From positions 106,732,812 to 106,796,811 of the forward strand of contig NW_026947486.1 of assembly GCF_034190915.1 (NCBI RefSeq): 64,000 nt of DNA, read 5' to 3'. Below the pieces are notes generated by a model. That model saw only the letters and a program-made list of their open reading frames with translations. It made no database searches and was not told the origin of the DNA. Every line of letters starts with the position of its first letter. Position 1 is the first letter of the stretch. Both the position numbers and the translations under genes were made by a program. This document shows positions 1 to 11,440 of this stretch, piece after piece. The stretch is from Cavia porcellus. Lineage: Eukaryota; Chordata; Mammalia; Rodentia; Caviidae.

Positions 1-1030
1 CACAGATTTCTTCGGATGAATCACTGGGATTCATCCAAAGACAATAACTTACACACAGATTTCTGTTCAGACACATAATTCTAAAGATATGCTGAAGGTC
101 ACATAGACATGCACATACAAACAGAGGTGAATGAACACATAAACACTGTGATGTACATATGTGAATATAGAACATTGGTAGTGCACCTTTGACATACATG
201 CCATAGTGAGCTGTTCGTTATCACTGAGAGCTCTAAGAGGTTTGCCATCACTAATACAGAAGGTCCCAGACATAGATAAAAGCATTACAGGAAATAACAT
301 AAAGGTCCAGACATATAAATTCAAACCAAGACATGTAGACCTGTGCATATTATGTACACACAGATACATAGACATGTAGAGGTTATACAGATGAACATTT
401 TTAGCCAGTAAACATGAGCACTGAACATGTCCAAATAGACACAGATGCTATCCTGTAGGCATGCATGCACACACAGATAAATGCAGGGGTACACAGGTGC
501 AGCCCTGCATACACATTTACATATGTACTTACCCACTTAGATGACGACATTTTTAAACTTCCTCCCAGGCACATGTGCACAGAGTTCTATATTGCATTTG
601 AATAGATAGACACATAAAGGCACATGTAGATGTATAGTGTGTGGGTTCAGTGTATTCTCACACAGCATTGAGCAGACCACATCCTAAGCACATAAAAGCA
701 AGCGACATATACATGTATCTATAGATAATACATACCTAAGTGTAGTAAGAACGTACAGATGCATAGATACACAGATATACAGCTGTGCACACACACACAT
801 TGGCACACATTGATCTATAGATGTACTTCTGTGCTTTTAATGGTGTACAAGATCTAAATGAACCACAGCTATATGAACGCACACATAGACACACACATGC
901 CAACATAGGCATATAGCACATATAGATCTTAATCATACTAAAAACAGAAACACAGATTTACATGCACAGACAGATACACACGCGGATTTATGTATATGAA
1001 AACACAGATGACCAAGCACATATAAAGGGA
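1..1030. repeat. ACA-rich degenerate low-complexity block
   Basis: About 1 kb is built from loosely repeated words such as acacagat, acatagac, acacata and acatgcac, with no clean period. It reads like an old tandem repeat decayed by substitutions and indels. The minus strand is TG-rich, which opens short frames (67-375, 321-536, 736-936) full of Cys, Val, Tyr and Met. These are composition artefacts: no start context, domain or splice signal supports them. Weaker words of the same kind continue to about 1,340. The type of repeat is inferred; only the composition is directly seen. Confidence 0.6.
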
Positions 1031-1354
1031 GACATATTTTTAAAGGAGGCTGTGACTGCTAATGTACTTTTTTCATAGCCTCTTGAGAGAGTGAAGATTA
1101 TGAAGTCCCATCAGCTGACTATATTGTATAAAGTCCATATGGAAATTACTGAAATGAATCCCAAAAGGTCTCAAGAGCACATGTTTTGCACATACATACA
1201 TCTACGGGCAGAAAATCAGAGCCATAGATCACATGGAAGCTCAGAAATATAAACATATGCATAGCCCCAAAGATCCATTCATACATACATGCCCCACTTA
1301 CATGGCACAGTATTATGCATAGCTATTGAAATTAAATACACACAAAAGACTTGC

Positions 1355-1530
1355 ATTTCATTCCAGCCTTATAGCTTAGTTGCTTAATAGATTAGGGTAC
1401 CTTTATTGTTTTCTCATCTGTCATGTGCGAGTAATCTTCATATTCACCTTTCAGACTTGTTTGAAGATTCAATGAAATGAGCTGATCTCAGTGCTTAGAA
1501 CATCGTACATTATGCTGTTGTTGCTGTGCC
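1355..1530 (+). repeat. MIR SINE relic
   Basis: The order of words follows the MIR core and 3' half: a 'cttag-ttgcttaa' stretch, then 'ttttctcatctgtcatg', 'tgaagattcaatgaaatga' and 'cagtgcttagaacat'. These match the usual MIR series of 'cctcatctgtaaaatg', 'gaggattaaatgag' and 'gcttagaacagtgcc'. It is diverged, as expected of a mammal-wide tRNA-derived SINE. Boundaries are approximate. Confidence 0.6.
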
Positions 1531-2756
1531 AGTATATTAGTTTTTCTAAAGACAAACTGCTTAGCTAGATAGGCTTTGAGTTTTATGGTGAAAAATCAAA
1601 ATGCTTATACCATAGAGACATTAACTTTATTTTCTGATGTACCAATAAGAACTAATTTGTTGTTGCATTAATAGAGAAGAGATTCTGTTCACAAACAAGG
1701 TCATTTCTGAAGTTCTCGGAAAGGATGTTAACTGCTGTCCCTGGTGAATGGGAAGACTAGAAAGAAATATTTTGTATTATTGTTGTCACTGTCATTAGTA
1801 CTCTTTTCCTTTTCGTAGGAGGAGCTGGAAGACAAGAGAGAAGAGCAGACGAGGGCTTCGCTCCCAGTGCATATTGCCATCTAGTGACCATATTGAGTAA
1901 GTACAGTATTTGTGCGTTTCTTCAAACCCTCTGGAATTTGACCCATTACAAGGTTGTGTAACTGTGCTGGAAAAAAATTTAGAATCTATTACGTTGTTTT
2001 TTGTTTTTTGTTTTTGTTTTTTTTTTTTTTTTTTGCTATATCTTGACATAAAATAGCAATCAAATGAAATTTTATTTTCAAGTTCCATCCCTGTTCTCCC
2101 AGATTTCCTTCTGGGCTTCACTAAAACTGTTTTCGATAATGGCAGTCTTCACATTTTCTAAGAATTTTGCCACCGCAAGGCACTTTGAAAAATGGTTTAT
2201 CACATCACACCTGTGCTTTGACGTTAACATTAGAAATTTGTAATGAGTTTAAATATTTTCTGTTATTTCTAGCATACTATAAATATTTATACTTTTAACA
2301 AAATGATTTAATTACATTTGACATTATTCAATGAAATGAAAATATACTATTTTGATACTCATTGTTAATTGAAAAGGAAAGCAATGAACAAGGTTTTTTT
2401 AAGCAGTAAGAAATTTTACATGATTTTTCTGTTTCCTTGAAATAATCATTCAATTCAACTTTCTTACATAATTGATTTTGATGTAATATATTTTTTATGT
2501 TTAAAGGCTTTTTATTGATCATCCTAGCACACATCTCTCCAGCAAGTATAAAATGATTGAAATAAGTGTTCCTGTGGATTATAAGCCTCAAGTTTTAAAA
2601 TGTTATCATTCAATTATTAGTAGTATACAGCTGATAAGAAGTACATAAAATATGATACATTTTGGTAAGCAGTTAGTAAACCGAAAGGTAGATTTGGTTG
2701 GAAATGCATCTTACAAATGAACTTAACCTTGTTCTTCTCCAATATTCTTTCTTCGT
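1531..2756. other. no recognised feature; one T-rich tract
   Basis: I see no gene or named repeat here. A T-rich run at about 1,994-2,034 (T with occasional G) could be the tail of an unrecognised antisense retroposon. The minus-strand frame 1,795-2,121 crosses this tract, where it encodes a lysine run, and has no other support. The rest is ordinary AT-rich DNA. Confidence 0.5.
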
Positions 2757-2952
2757 TTCTGTTTGGTACTGTATTGAACCAAGGCCTTGTGAGTGTTAGG
2801 CAAATACTTTACCACTGAGCTATATCCCCAGCCTTTTTAAGTTTTACTTTGAGAAGGGGTCTTACTCCTTGTCCACACTGGCCTCAAAGTTGTGACTTTC
2901 CTGCCTCAGTCTCCTGAATATCTGAGATTTCACCACTACATCCAACTTATTT
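2757..2952 (-). repeat. B1-dID composite SINE
   Basis: Read on the minus strand, a B1 monomer is followed by an ID-like tail. On the plus strand the order is reversed: the dID part comes first ('gtgagtgttaggcaaat', 'accactgagctatatcccc'), then an antisense B1 ('gaaggggtcttactcc', 'tggcctcaaagttgtgac', 'ctgcctcagtctcctga'). B1-dID elements are known from non-muroid rodents. The copy is diverged, with no clear target duplication. Confidence 0.75.
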
Positions 2953-3055
2953 TTCAGTTTTATAGATATAAGAACCCAGATAACCTTGTTCCCATCAATA
3001 AGCAGAATGGAATGAAATAAAGGTTCAAATCACAAGTCAAAAGTCACACAAAAAC

Positions 3056-3206
3056 CTATCATCAAAAATAGCTTAATGATTTAAAATAACTTAAATAAAA
3101 TTTTTAATTTTTAACAGATCACTAGATTAGGTGTATCTTTAATCCCAAAAAGCAAAGTTACTCAGATGACTGTTATTTTAAATCATTGAGCTATTTTTGA
3201 TGATAG
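3056..3206. repeat. foldback with 35-bp inverted arms
   Basis: The left arm 3,056-3,090 and right arm 3,172-3,206 are reverse complements at 34 of 35 positions; the single difference is near the middle. The spacer is 81 bp and not self-complementary. The four bases just outside each arm are AAAC on both sides (3,052-3,055 and 3,207-3,210), which could be a short target duplication. The arms match no terminal inverted repeat I recognise. It could be a small non-autonomous DNA element, a template-switch inversion, or the source of a hairpin RNA. Confidence 0.8.
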
Positions 3207-3210
3207 AAAC

Positions 3211-5644
3211 TAGAATCTTTTTTTCTCAGTCATTTCCTTTTTCAGTTTCTAGGAAGTCTACCAAAATGGCTGTACCAAGATTTATCAAATGACGGTTGTG
3301 CTTGTTATAATTTAACTTTGAGGCATTATTTTTAATGTATTATACTTACAAATGTTTGGTGAAATCAAAATATTTAGATAAATATGCCTTTTTCAATAAA
3401 GTAACGTGATATAACATCTAAATTTATAGCCTTTAAATATTGAAATGAGATTACAGTGTTGAATCAACAAAGTTACGGAAAATATTTATAATACAGTATA
3501 ATTGGCAAAGGCAATATTCATGTCAGAATAATGCACCCAATCAGTTTTAGTTTTAGAAAAAGTGACTGACTTCATTCTTCAAAGAAAAAACTATATGTAT
3601 ATTGAGAATCATTATTAAAACTATAGAGAAGTCAGTTAATGGACACATCTCATTAAAAAGATAATGAACAAGTAGGTATAAGACTTACAATAATAATGAA
3701 ATTTTTATCCATTTCAAAATAGAGAAGTTAAATAACAATTTTGCTTCTGATAGGTGTTTCATGTACTTATAATTTATTTTGTGTAGCTTTTATGATCCTG
3801 TGAATTGACTCCAGGACCCTGATCATGTACTACCCCTGAGCTATATTCCCAAATCCTCATATATAAATTTAAATTAAGCAATGTAACATGTAGCTGAAAT
3901 CTAATCCATAGATGATACAAGGAGTCTGATGGCAAGGTCAGGTTCCTCTGGTACATATGTTTGCATGTGCTTTCAGACCACTGGTAGTAGGTTTATGGGA
4001 ATACTTAATGACATATGAAATTTTTTAAATCCATGAATTTTGCTTGATCATCAAATCAAACTACTGAACTATATGTTATGGAAGGTAAAATATATATTGC
4101 TAAAAAGAATTGGTCTGGTAATTAGCATATCATTTTATTTTTAATATAAGTTAGAAGACATGTTATTTATAAAATGAAATAAGGGTTGACTTTAATTGGA
4201 AAAGTTATTTCAAGATACACCCTGAGAAAATAGTTTGAACTAGTTTAACTGAATGATGCACCTTATCAGTAACAAATCATATATAAATTCTATGGGTTAA
4301 ATTTTACTGGCGTAAGCACTTTTAGTATTAGAATCAAATCTAGTTGCAATTAGAAGCAGTGCAGTAAAATATATACAGCTACTTGTTAGGAGGTGCTTTG
4401 CTTTCTACTTTAGTGATAATATGGAGAAAAACTGGAAAATTTGCTTAGTTTTAAGCATGCAGGGAAAATAGTTGGTATTAGGCTGTTGTTCTTGATTAGA
4501 TGCTGGGCGTGAACTGAGATGTGCTGTAAATTTACAATATGGTATGTTGCAAAAACAAGACACATATAAGTAGAGTAGACAATATTTTATATCGATAATA
4601 TGCTGAAATGACAATATTTTGGGTTGAGATAAGTAATAAATATTATTAAAATTAATTGCACTTATTTTTAACTTTCTAAAATGTTGCAACATGAAAATTA
4701 AAAATTCCACATATAGCTCACATTATATGTATTATGTGATAGCACTTGTCTAAAATTTTTATTGAATAATTTCAAACTTCTTTTAAACCACAACTATGGA
4801 AAAATTGATTTGTCCAATAATCTAGTCAGGTATATTAATATTCCAGTGTAACCAATACCTTTCATTGTTGTTTAGATTTTAAGTTGGCAAATTTAGATTT
4901 CGTGTTGACAAACTTGTAAAGCAGGAAAAAGTAAAAACAATTCCATTAAGGCTCTTTGAAAATAATCTGTCCTTAGTATGTAAAAACTTTTCTAGTACGA
5001 ACTTTGGAAGGCTCTTTACTGATTACATGTGAAACTTTTGAAACTCTTCTGAATTTCCAGTTGTGGTTAATTGCATTTCATTGAAGTTTTGAAGTATTTC
5101 ATCCCATTTGAGAAATTTTTAATTTAGTTTTTCTTATGTAACATTAAGAAACAGTTATACTTCCAGAAAAAATTGTCATGTAAAACTTTCTTATCCATGA
5201 AATTCTAATTCTCTGTTGACTGAAAAACCTTTTGTACTTAGACAGATTTTTATCATATATCTGGATATGGCAGTGTCCATGATCAAGTTCGAGACTATAC
5301 AGCAACAGCTCCTGTTCAGCCACCTGCTGGCCCCCAGTGACTGTAAAAAAGCCTTTGAGTCTAATGTGTATTCTGCTTGCAGAGATTTGAAAAAATTATG
5401 CATCTTAGAATTGATTAAATATAGCAACTCATTTGTCAAGACACAAGTATTCTGGTGGGCAGAAAGCCAAACTCTAAGACATAGTGATATTGGAGATTGG
5501 ACATCAATAAAAATAACTTTTTATATGTTGTATTTAGAAAGACAAGTGTGGATCTCATTGAAGATGTTATCATAGCCCTGTTAAATAACATAGTATATCT
5601 TTCATTGTTTGATGGTTTTTCTATCACTCTTTTATTGGTTTCTG
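3211..5644. other. AT-rich DNA with one ID relic, no gene
   Basis: There is no coding feature. At about 3,783-3,858 a decayed antisense ID element can be seen ('gaattgactccaggaccct', 'ctacccctgagctata'). Short frames at 5,191-5,685 overlap on both strands and share no family features. The rest is AT-rich and carries no repeat I can name. Confidence 0.45.
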
Positions 5645-5990
5645 TCTTAGTTACTTTTTACTCATGGCTGAGACAAAATACCTGATGCCCAAAGCTGGGA
5701 AAGGAAAGGTTTATTTCTTATAGTTTTTGGAGGTTTCAGTCCATACTCAGTTGGCTCCAAGGCAGGGTGGCATGGCGGGCCGCAGTTCATGGTGGCTGCA
5801 AACACAAAGGCAGAAAACAGCCAGAGAGAGGGACACACCTTTTTCCTGCCATTACATTGTATGCTGGCTCCACCCCTATGTGGGTGTAGCACTGACACCA
5901 TCAATCCAAGTGCTAGACAGTGAACCAATCACAAATGCATAATGCAAAGGCATGGGGCCTAGGGGCCCCTGACATAAACCATGACAGTTT
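5645..5990 (-). mobile_element. MaLR-type LTR, antisense
   Basis: The plus strand begins with 'ttagttactttttactcatg', 'gacaaaatacctgatg' and 'ggaaaggtttattt', then 'ttggaggtttcagtcca', 'tcatggtggctgc' and 'cagagagagggacaca'. This order is typical of reverse-complemented MaLR LTRs (MST, MT, ORR1 and MLT1 relatives), which end in 'gttatagcagc...aacta' when read forward. MaLR LTRs are non-autonomous ERVL relatives with no genes. Short frames on both strands here are by-products. Confidence 0.7.
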
Positions 5991-8258
5991 CCTAGCTTGG
6001 ATGTGGAAGGTTGGCAAACAGTGGGGTTGGGCGAAGCCTCATCTGGAGTTGGACTGGATGAATTCACACGTGAAATGTCTAGCCTTTCTGCAGGGAGAAT
6101 CACCTAGCACAGTCTTGTGTGAGGCTGTGGCTTCAGTGGCTGTCTGTTCTTTGTAAGTAGCCTGAAACAGGCAGCCTTTTTCTTGCCATGGCTCAGTTTA
6201 GGCTTAGTATCATCAATATAACCTTTCTTAACTGAAGGGCCTTAGAGGAGAAGGAATGGCGATTGAGCTGCTTTCCTAGTTTTGTTTTACACAGAATTTG
6301 AGAGGCTCAGCAAGGTAATGTCCGAACACCACAGGAAGTACATTATCTCAAGAGTCAGTGAAATAAAAGCTGGTCATCCAGGAATTGTGACATATTCTGA
6401 TTCTAATGGTTCTCTTGATGATATAAGAGACTTATAAGAGGCAGCAAAGCCTGACATTTTCATAGAAGGAGAGGAATAAGAGAATTGATGACACATTTGT
6501 TCACTTGTCCCTATCATTAAACATTATACTAAGACTTAGGTATCTTTTGAAGAAACATGAGTGAGGCCAGCTTCATGGTTTGTGACCTGTGCTTTTGCAC
6601 AGAGCCCCAAGATTAGAAGATCTCCATTCTTAGTTTAATGCACCTCTGACACCATCTTGAAATTCATAAGAAGTTTTGAAACAAGGGCTTTACATTTGCA
6701 TTTTGCAATAGGCCTGGAAATTACATAATCGCTTATATTCTAAAGGCGGTACTCATTAGCATGGCATTCATAAGCCGCTGTTGCCACTGTTGGTATTTCT
6801 AGGAATAATAATAGTTGCAGGAGTGGTAGGAGGATCAGTAGTATTATTCAGGAGTATTTTACATTTAACTCCTGATTTGTTTGTGATTCTACTTGGGGCC
6901 TCTTCTGTGTTTGTGTTTTATCATCTAAAATATGTCTGTAACATTACTTACCCTTCTAAATCCCAAATTAGATTAATTTTTAGGGTCAAATTAAATTCAC
7001 ATGGAAGTACCTATAGATTTCTAAAGATCGAGTCACATGTAAAAGACTATCCATCCCCCTCTCCCACCGCCATGCTACGCACACACTGCCAATCATGGAG
7101 TCTTGGTGGCAATCACCTGTTCAGGGACCCATTGTGCTCAATAATCAGGTTACTGTGGCCCATGACCACAGAGCAATTGTTCTGGAAGATCCTAGAGCTA
7201 GAAAATCAGTTCCTTTGAAATCTCAGAAGCCTAAGCAAGGCATCTCACTGCTGCAAAAGATCTGAGTTGAGGAACCTGCAAAGAAACTGCAAAATTGGAG
7301 AAAGGAGAGAGTTGGGAAGAGAAGAGAGATAATGAAATGCAGCTTGCCAAGTGTGAGCCCCTGGGACATAGTTAAGAACACTGTCTAGGGTTGAGGGTTG
7401 AGGAGGGAGGGGCCAGGAGTGACAGTCACTTCAGAGTGATGCACAAGTTTTCTTATTGCCCAGAAGGGAATTGTATTCAAAGTTTCCATTGTCCAAGGAC
7501 AGGAAGCTTTTATCTTGATGTGTGAAGGAGTTCATTTTCCTGATGGAAAGGGGAAAAGCACACAACCCAGACAGTGAGAAACTCAGAAAATAACAGATGG
7601 CTTAAAGCATGCAAGAATGCTGTAGATGCCTTCTGTGGTGCTTCCTGAGGGTTTTACATAAACAACTGAGGATTCGGGGTTAAAACAAAAGAGAGATGAA
7701 AATAGCACTTCAAATGAGGCCATGAAATGAAATGCCAGAAGATGACATACCCATCACTTTGGCAATGATTTCAGTTCCCTATGAGAAGTGATGATTGACA
7801 CCTCGTTTTATTTGACATTTTCGCCTTGTGCATTGCTGACAAAAATGGTCAGTATGTTTTTTAGTCCTGAGCAGGCTCAAGGACTTTACTTAAATTAACT
7901 TATTTCTTTGAATCAGTAGGGCATTTTTGATTTATTTATGGATTAATCAAGCAGAATATATAGGTTATATTTTACCCAAGGAAAGCTTTTCCAGGGTGTT
8001 TCACTTTATGAAAGCATATTGGAATTTTTTTGTTTATATTGGATTGTGATCAAATTATTCAGTAGAGCATAGTTAAGGTCTCCAGGTTGAATATTTTGAA
8101 AAGCCATCAAATCACATCATATTTATTTTTAATATGCCAGGCATTTAGCTTAATTAGTGTAGGGTACACTTGTGGGATTTCTGTAAGAGAGGAAGATAAA
8201 AAAGAAAATGAATTACATGTTGGCAAGGGAGGGAAAATTAATTCAGTCATTTGAGACT

Positions 8259-8263
<5 letters not shown>
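5991..8263. other. no gene; mostly unassigned DNA
   Basis: No coding feature can be supported. A 145-codon plus-strand frame at 6,781-7,218 begins with a hydrophobic run but has no flanking splice sites I can defend and no family signature, so I treat it as chance. Around 6,650-6,740 ('ttttgaaacaagggcttta', 'cattttgcaataggcc') there is a faint likeness to an old mammalian repeat I cannot name. Confidence 0.4.

Positions 8264-8299
<36 letters not shown>
8264..8299. repeat. (TA)n microsatellite
   Basis: An uninterrupted TA dinucleotide run of about 18 units. It is likely polymorphic in length. Confidence 0.95.
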
Positions 8300-8304
<5 letters not shown>

Positions 8305-9361
8305 TTCATTCCATGGTACAAAAGACAGGAAAGAAAAAACATTTTCTACATCTTATCTGGTAGATGCAAGTAGGGAACTTCTTAACTTTTCCTGTAATGT
8401 TTCTTTCTCTGTTAAAGGCTGGCTTCCTTACCAACAAACAAATCAACAAATGACATAAATCCCACAAATTAGAGGATGCATTCCAGCAGTGGTTCTGTAT
8501 CCTGGTATTTGCTCCTATACATGTAGCAGAAAATTCCTACAACAACAAGCGATCCCTGTAAAATCCTCATGTGGAAAGCAATTAGTGTGATGCTGAGCTA
8601 ATAGAAGCCCTGAATGATTATCTCAAAGGGCTATTTCTCGGTCCTTATGGCAGAGGCAGCTATGCAGCGAGATACCTCATAAGAAGTCAGCTCATCATTA
8701 TAGGATCATTTTGACCAGATGTGTGTGAGAAAGCAACAATTAGATTACTGAGGGAGAAGAGACAGTGTTGTTCAGCTCTAACATTTGGAATCTGGATTTA
8801 AAGATGAAAGGCATAACCTTATCAGCTTCCACAAAAAGGAAGGATTTTTCTCCTCTTCACTCTGCTTTGACCTTTTGTTTATGTATTGATTGTGTAGAGC
8901 ATCACTCAGCAGGTGTTGTTTCAAACAGTTGATCCTTGTATTGAATACATTTGATCAAATTGTCATCTTTATATTTCTTGTTCTATTATAAAAATTAATA
9001 GAAATGTGCCATTTTTAGTCATCTTGTATTTTTTTAATTTTTAAAAATTTATTATTTTATAGTCACCTTGTATTTAAATAATTGGATTTACAGGTGGTTA
9101 ATTTCAGGGTGGTACAAAATTCTCCAGTCACCTAGAATAGTAATGTATATTGTATGTCGAACTTCTCATCACCCGATGTGAGCTTGGGTGTGAATTTTTA
9201 CAAAAAAGTGAAAAACAGCTTTCCCAATCTATATGACACTTGCAGCATTTTTCAATATTTGCACAGAGAAAGCAAGAGATCCTTTATCAAGGAGCTTGCA
9301 AGAGTGCAGTTAAGCTGGCAGGACTTATCTCCACATTGTGTCGATGACAAGCAAATTACCA
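8300..9361. other. apparently unique DNA, possible conserved element
   Basis: No gene or named repeat. The part from about 8,500 to 8,950 has balanced composition and no SINE, LINE or LTR words, unlike its surroundings. It could be a conserved non-coding element, but only cross-species comparison could show that. Confidence 0.35.
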
Positions 9362-9545
9362 GCCCTGACAGATAGACAAATAGACGCAGCGCAGCACTGT
9401 TGATGTAGGGACATAAAAGCCCTTTCCCATGTGAGAAAGTCTAGGGGCTTCTTTCCTTCCACCTTCTCCTATTGACCTTGGACTTGGTAGGACTTGACTG
9501 TGCAGATCTGGGAAAAACAGAAGTCACTGAAGACTTTGATTTGGA
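9362..9545 (-). repeat. inverted-pair repeat, copy A
   Basis: The reverse complement of this stretch aligns with 16,198-16,385 over most of its length. Shared blocks include 'cttctgtttttcccag' (A) versus 'tttctgtttttcccag' (B), 'aggagaaggtggaaggaaag', 'tagactttctca' and 'atgggaaagggctttt'. Both copies encode the same short peptide string KVFSDFCFSQ in one frame, which confirms the alignment but is not evidence of a gene. The copies are diverged, with several indels. It may be an unnamed interspersed repeat or an old inverted duplication. Confidence 0.75.
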
Positions 9546-10234
9546 TGCATCTTGTTTGTATGTGTTTTTTATGTGTGGCATAAGAATGGAGGGTAAGAGT
9601 GTAGCCATATAGGCATGAGAGGGCTCCTTGTCTCCTGGCTGAGATGATGCAGTGCATTCAGTTGCATACCTGTGTTGCAGAGGTAGGAGGGATGCTTGCT
9701 CTGTTGTGTCAGAATGCAGAGGATCAGGTAGCTGGGACTCATTTCCACCATTTTAATTGATTGTCATCTGAGTTTGCGCACCAGGTTTAGACTGCAGCGA
9801 GGACTGCAGACATAGTTAAACCAATAGGAAACCGCCAGCATCTGCCTTGTGATTGGTTAACAACAGAGACTTCCAACTGTGTAGCAGCTTAGCTTGAGGA
9901 AGGTGAATGAGGTGGAGCCTGAGGATAAGGATGATGACTGACCAGTTACATTTGTGCTAAAGTGCACGAGGGTCCCCGCTGACCCTGTGGATGTTGAGAG
10001 CCTTCCTGGGTGGGGGACGGGGCTTTCGTGTGTAGAAGTTTGGGTGCAAACACAAAGAAGTCCAAGTGTGAGAGGCTGGGAAGTGGAGAAGGTACTGAGG
10101 GAAACACTTCTTGACTAATTGGCTGGTGGTGACAATCTTTTTCGATGCCTATGACTGACTTTGCTCAAGCCCACTCAGGCTCTCACCAAAGGGTTTTTGA
10201 ACTACCTGCAGTGCTGCCTAACATCTTACAAATT
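9546..10234. other. no recognised feature
   Basis: No gene, RNA or named repeat is visible. Two overlapping minus-strand frames (9,469-9,657 and 9,569-9,751) enter from copy A and have no independent support. Confidence 0.5.
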
Positions 10235-10330
10235 CTTTTTTTTTTTTTTTTTTTTTTGTACCGGGGATCAAACATATGACCTCACACTTGCTAGGTAGGC
10301 GCTTATGCTGCTGAGCTAAATCCCTAGCCC
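10235..10330 (-). repeat. ID SINE, antisense
   Basis: A T run at 10,235-10,257 is the reversed A-tail. It is followed by 'gtaccggggatcaaac' (reversed B box), 'cttgctaggtaggcgctta' and 'gctgagctaaatccctag' (reversed A box). The tRNA-Ala-derived body is nearly full length. No clear direct repeats were found. Confidence 0.9.
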
Positions 10331-11139
10331 AGTATTTTTAGACCAAGTAAGAGGTACTGAGTGTGTCAGTGAAAGAAAAGCTCAGCAGTGACTTCATTAT
10401 GATACAGGAAGATTTCCAGTGTGTCCTTAGGACCTCCACTGAGACTGAGGGCAACAGAAAGGAAGACGGTAATGCAGGTTGAGAAAGTCTGATTCAAAAT
10501 GCCTGGGATCTGAAGTATTTCTGATCTTGGAATATTTGTATAGACATATTGGTAAACATCTCTAATCTGAAAAGTGAAAGATTTCACATTTTGGAGCATT
10601 GCAGATTTCAGAGGAGACATGCTCAACCTCTGTATTATTAACAATTGCAAAAAACTCTTCCAGGTCAATTAACATAATTCTTCTATTTCAGTATTGAAAT
10701 TCCCAGTATATAGTCTCCCCTCTGCTTGAATATCTCCAGGCCTGAGGAACTTGGGGTTTTCTGAGGTAGCTCATTCACTCTGTGGCCATTAGTTTGCCCC
10801 TATACTGCACTAAAAATCTACCTTCCTGGCTACAGGTTCTGAACTCTTGGGTAAGTCACCGTGTAGTGACTTCAGTGTCCATTTTTCTGCTATATACTCC
10901 TTGTTGAATGTTTGCAATTTCATATCATGCCTGGGAGACCAGACCAATGAAAGCATGGACAAGTGAACATTAATTCAAGTTGAGGAGCTGTTAATTACAT
11001 GTACTACTCACAGAAAAGCCAGAGAGATTTTCAATTTCCTTTTCCCCTCCAATAGGAATGAATGACACTACAGTTCTGTGCATGAAGAAAAGAGAAGCTG
11101 GTAAATTCCAAATACAGCACTTCATGGTTTTCTTTCTCT
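10331..11139. other. no recognised feature
   Basis: A 100-codon minus-strand frame at 10,366-10,668 is the only sizeable open stretch. It has no recognisable domain or compositional signature, so it is probably chance. No repeat is identified. Confidence 0.45.
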
Positions 11140-11440
11140 CAATTTTTAATTTTTTTTTTAAATTGAAATTGCATAGATTTATGGGGGTACAATGTGAGGT
11201 TTTGGTATATGTTTACATTGTGACATGATTAAATCTAGATGATTAACAAACCTGCCACCTCATATACTTGTATTTTTTGTGCTGAAAACATTTAAAATCT
11301 ACTCTTAGCAATGTTGAAATATGTAATGAGTTATTATTTTAGTCACCATTGTGGGCACTGGATCAGTTGATCCTTCCTCTTGTCTAGCTGAAACTTTGTA
11401 GCTTTTAATTAGCCCCCTTTTTTTCCTCCTTCCTCTAGAT
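11140..11440 (-). mobile_element. L1 3'-UTR fragment, antisense
   Basis: The plus strand reads T-rich, then 'tttatgggggtacaatgtga', 'ggttttggtatatgtt', 'cattgtgacatgatta' and 'tagtcaccattgtgggcac'. This is the order of a reverse-complemented primate/mammal-type L1 3' UTR ('gggtacatgtgatattttgatacatgc', 'agtcaccctgttg'). It is heavily truncated. Confidence 0.65.

Noticed and set aside
67..936. Cys/Val-rich minus-strand frames as secreted peptides
   Set aside because: They are produced by the ACA-rich low-complexity composition.
6781..7218. 145-codon frame with a hydrophobic N-terminus
   Set aside because: The hydrophobic part fades into unrelated sequence; no family signature and no exon-like boundaries.
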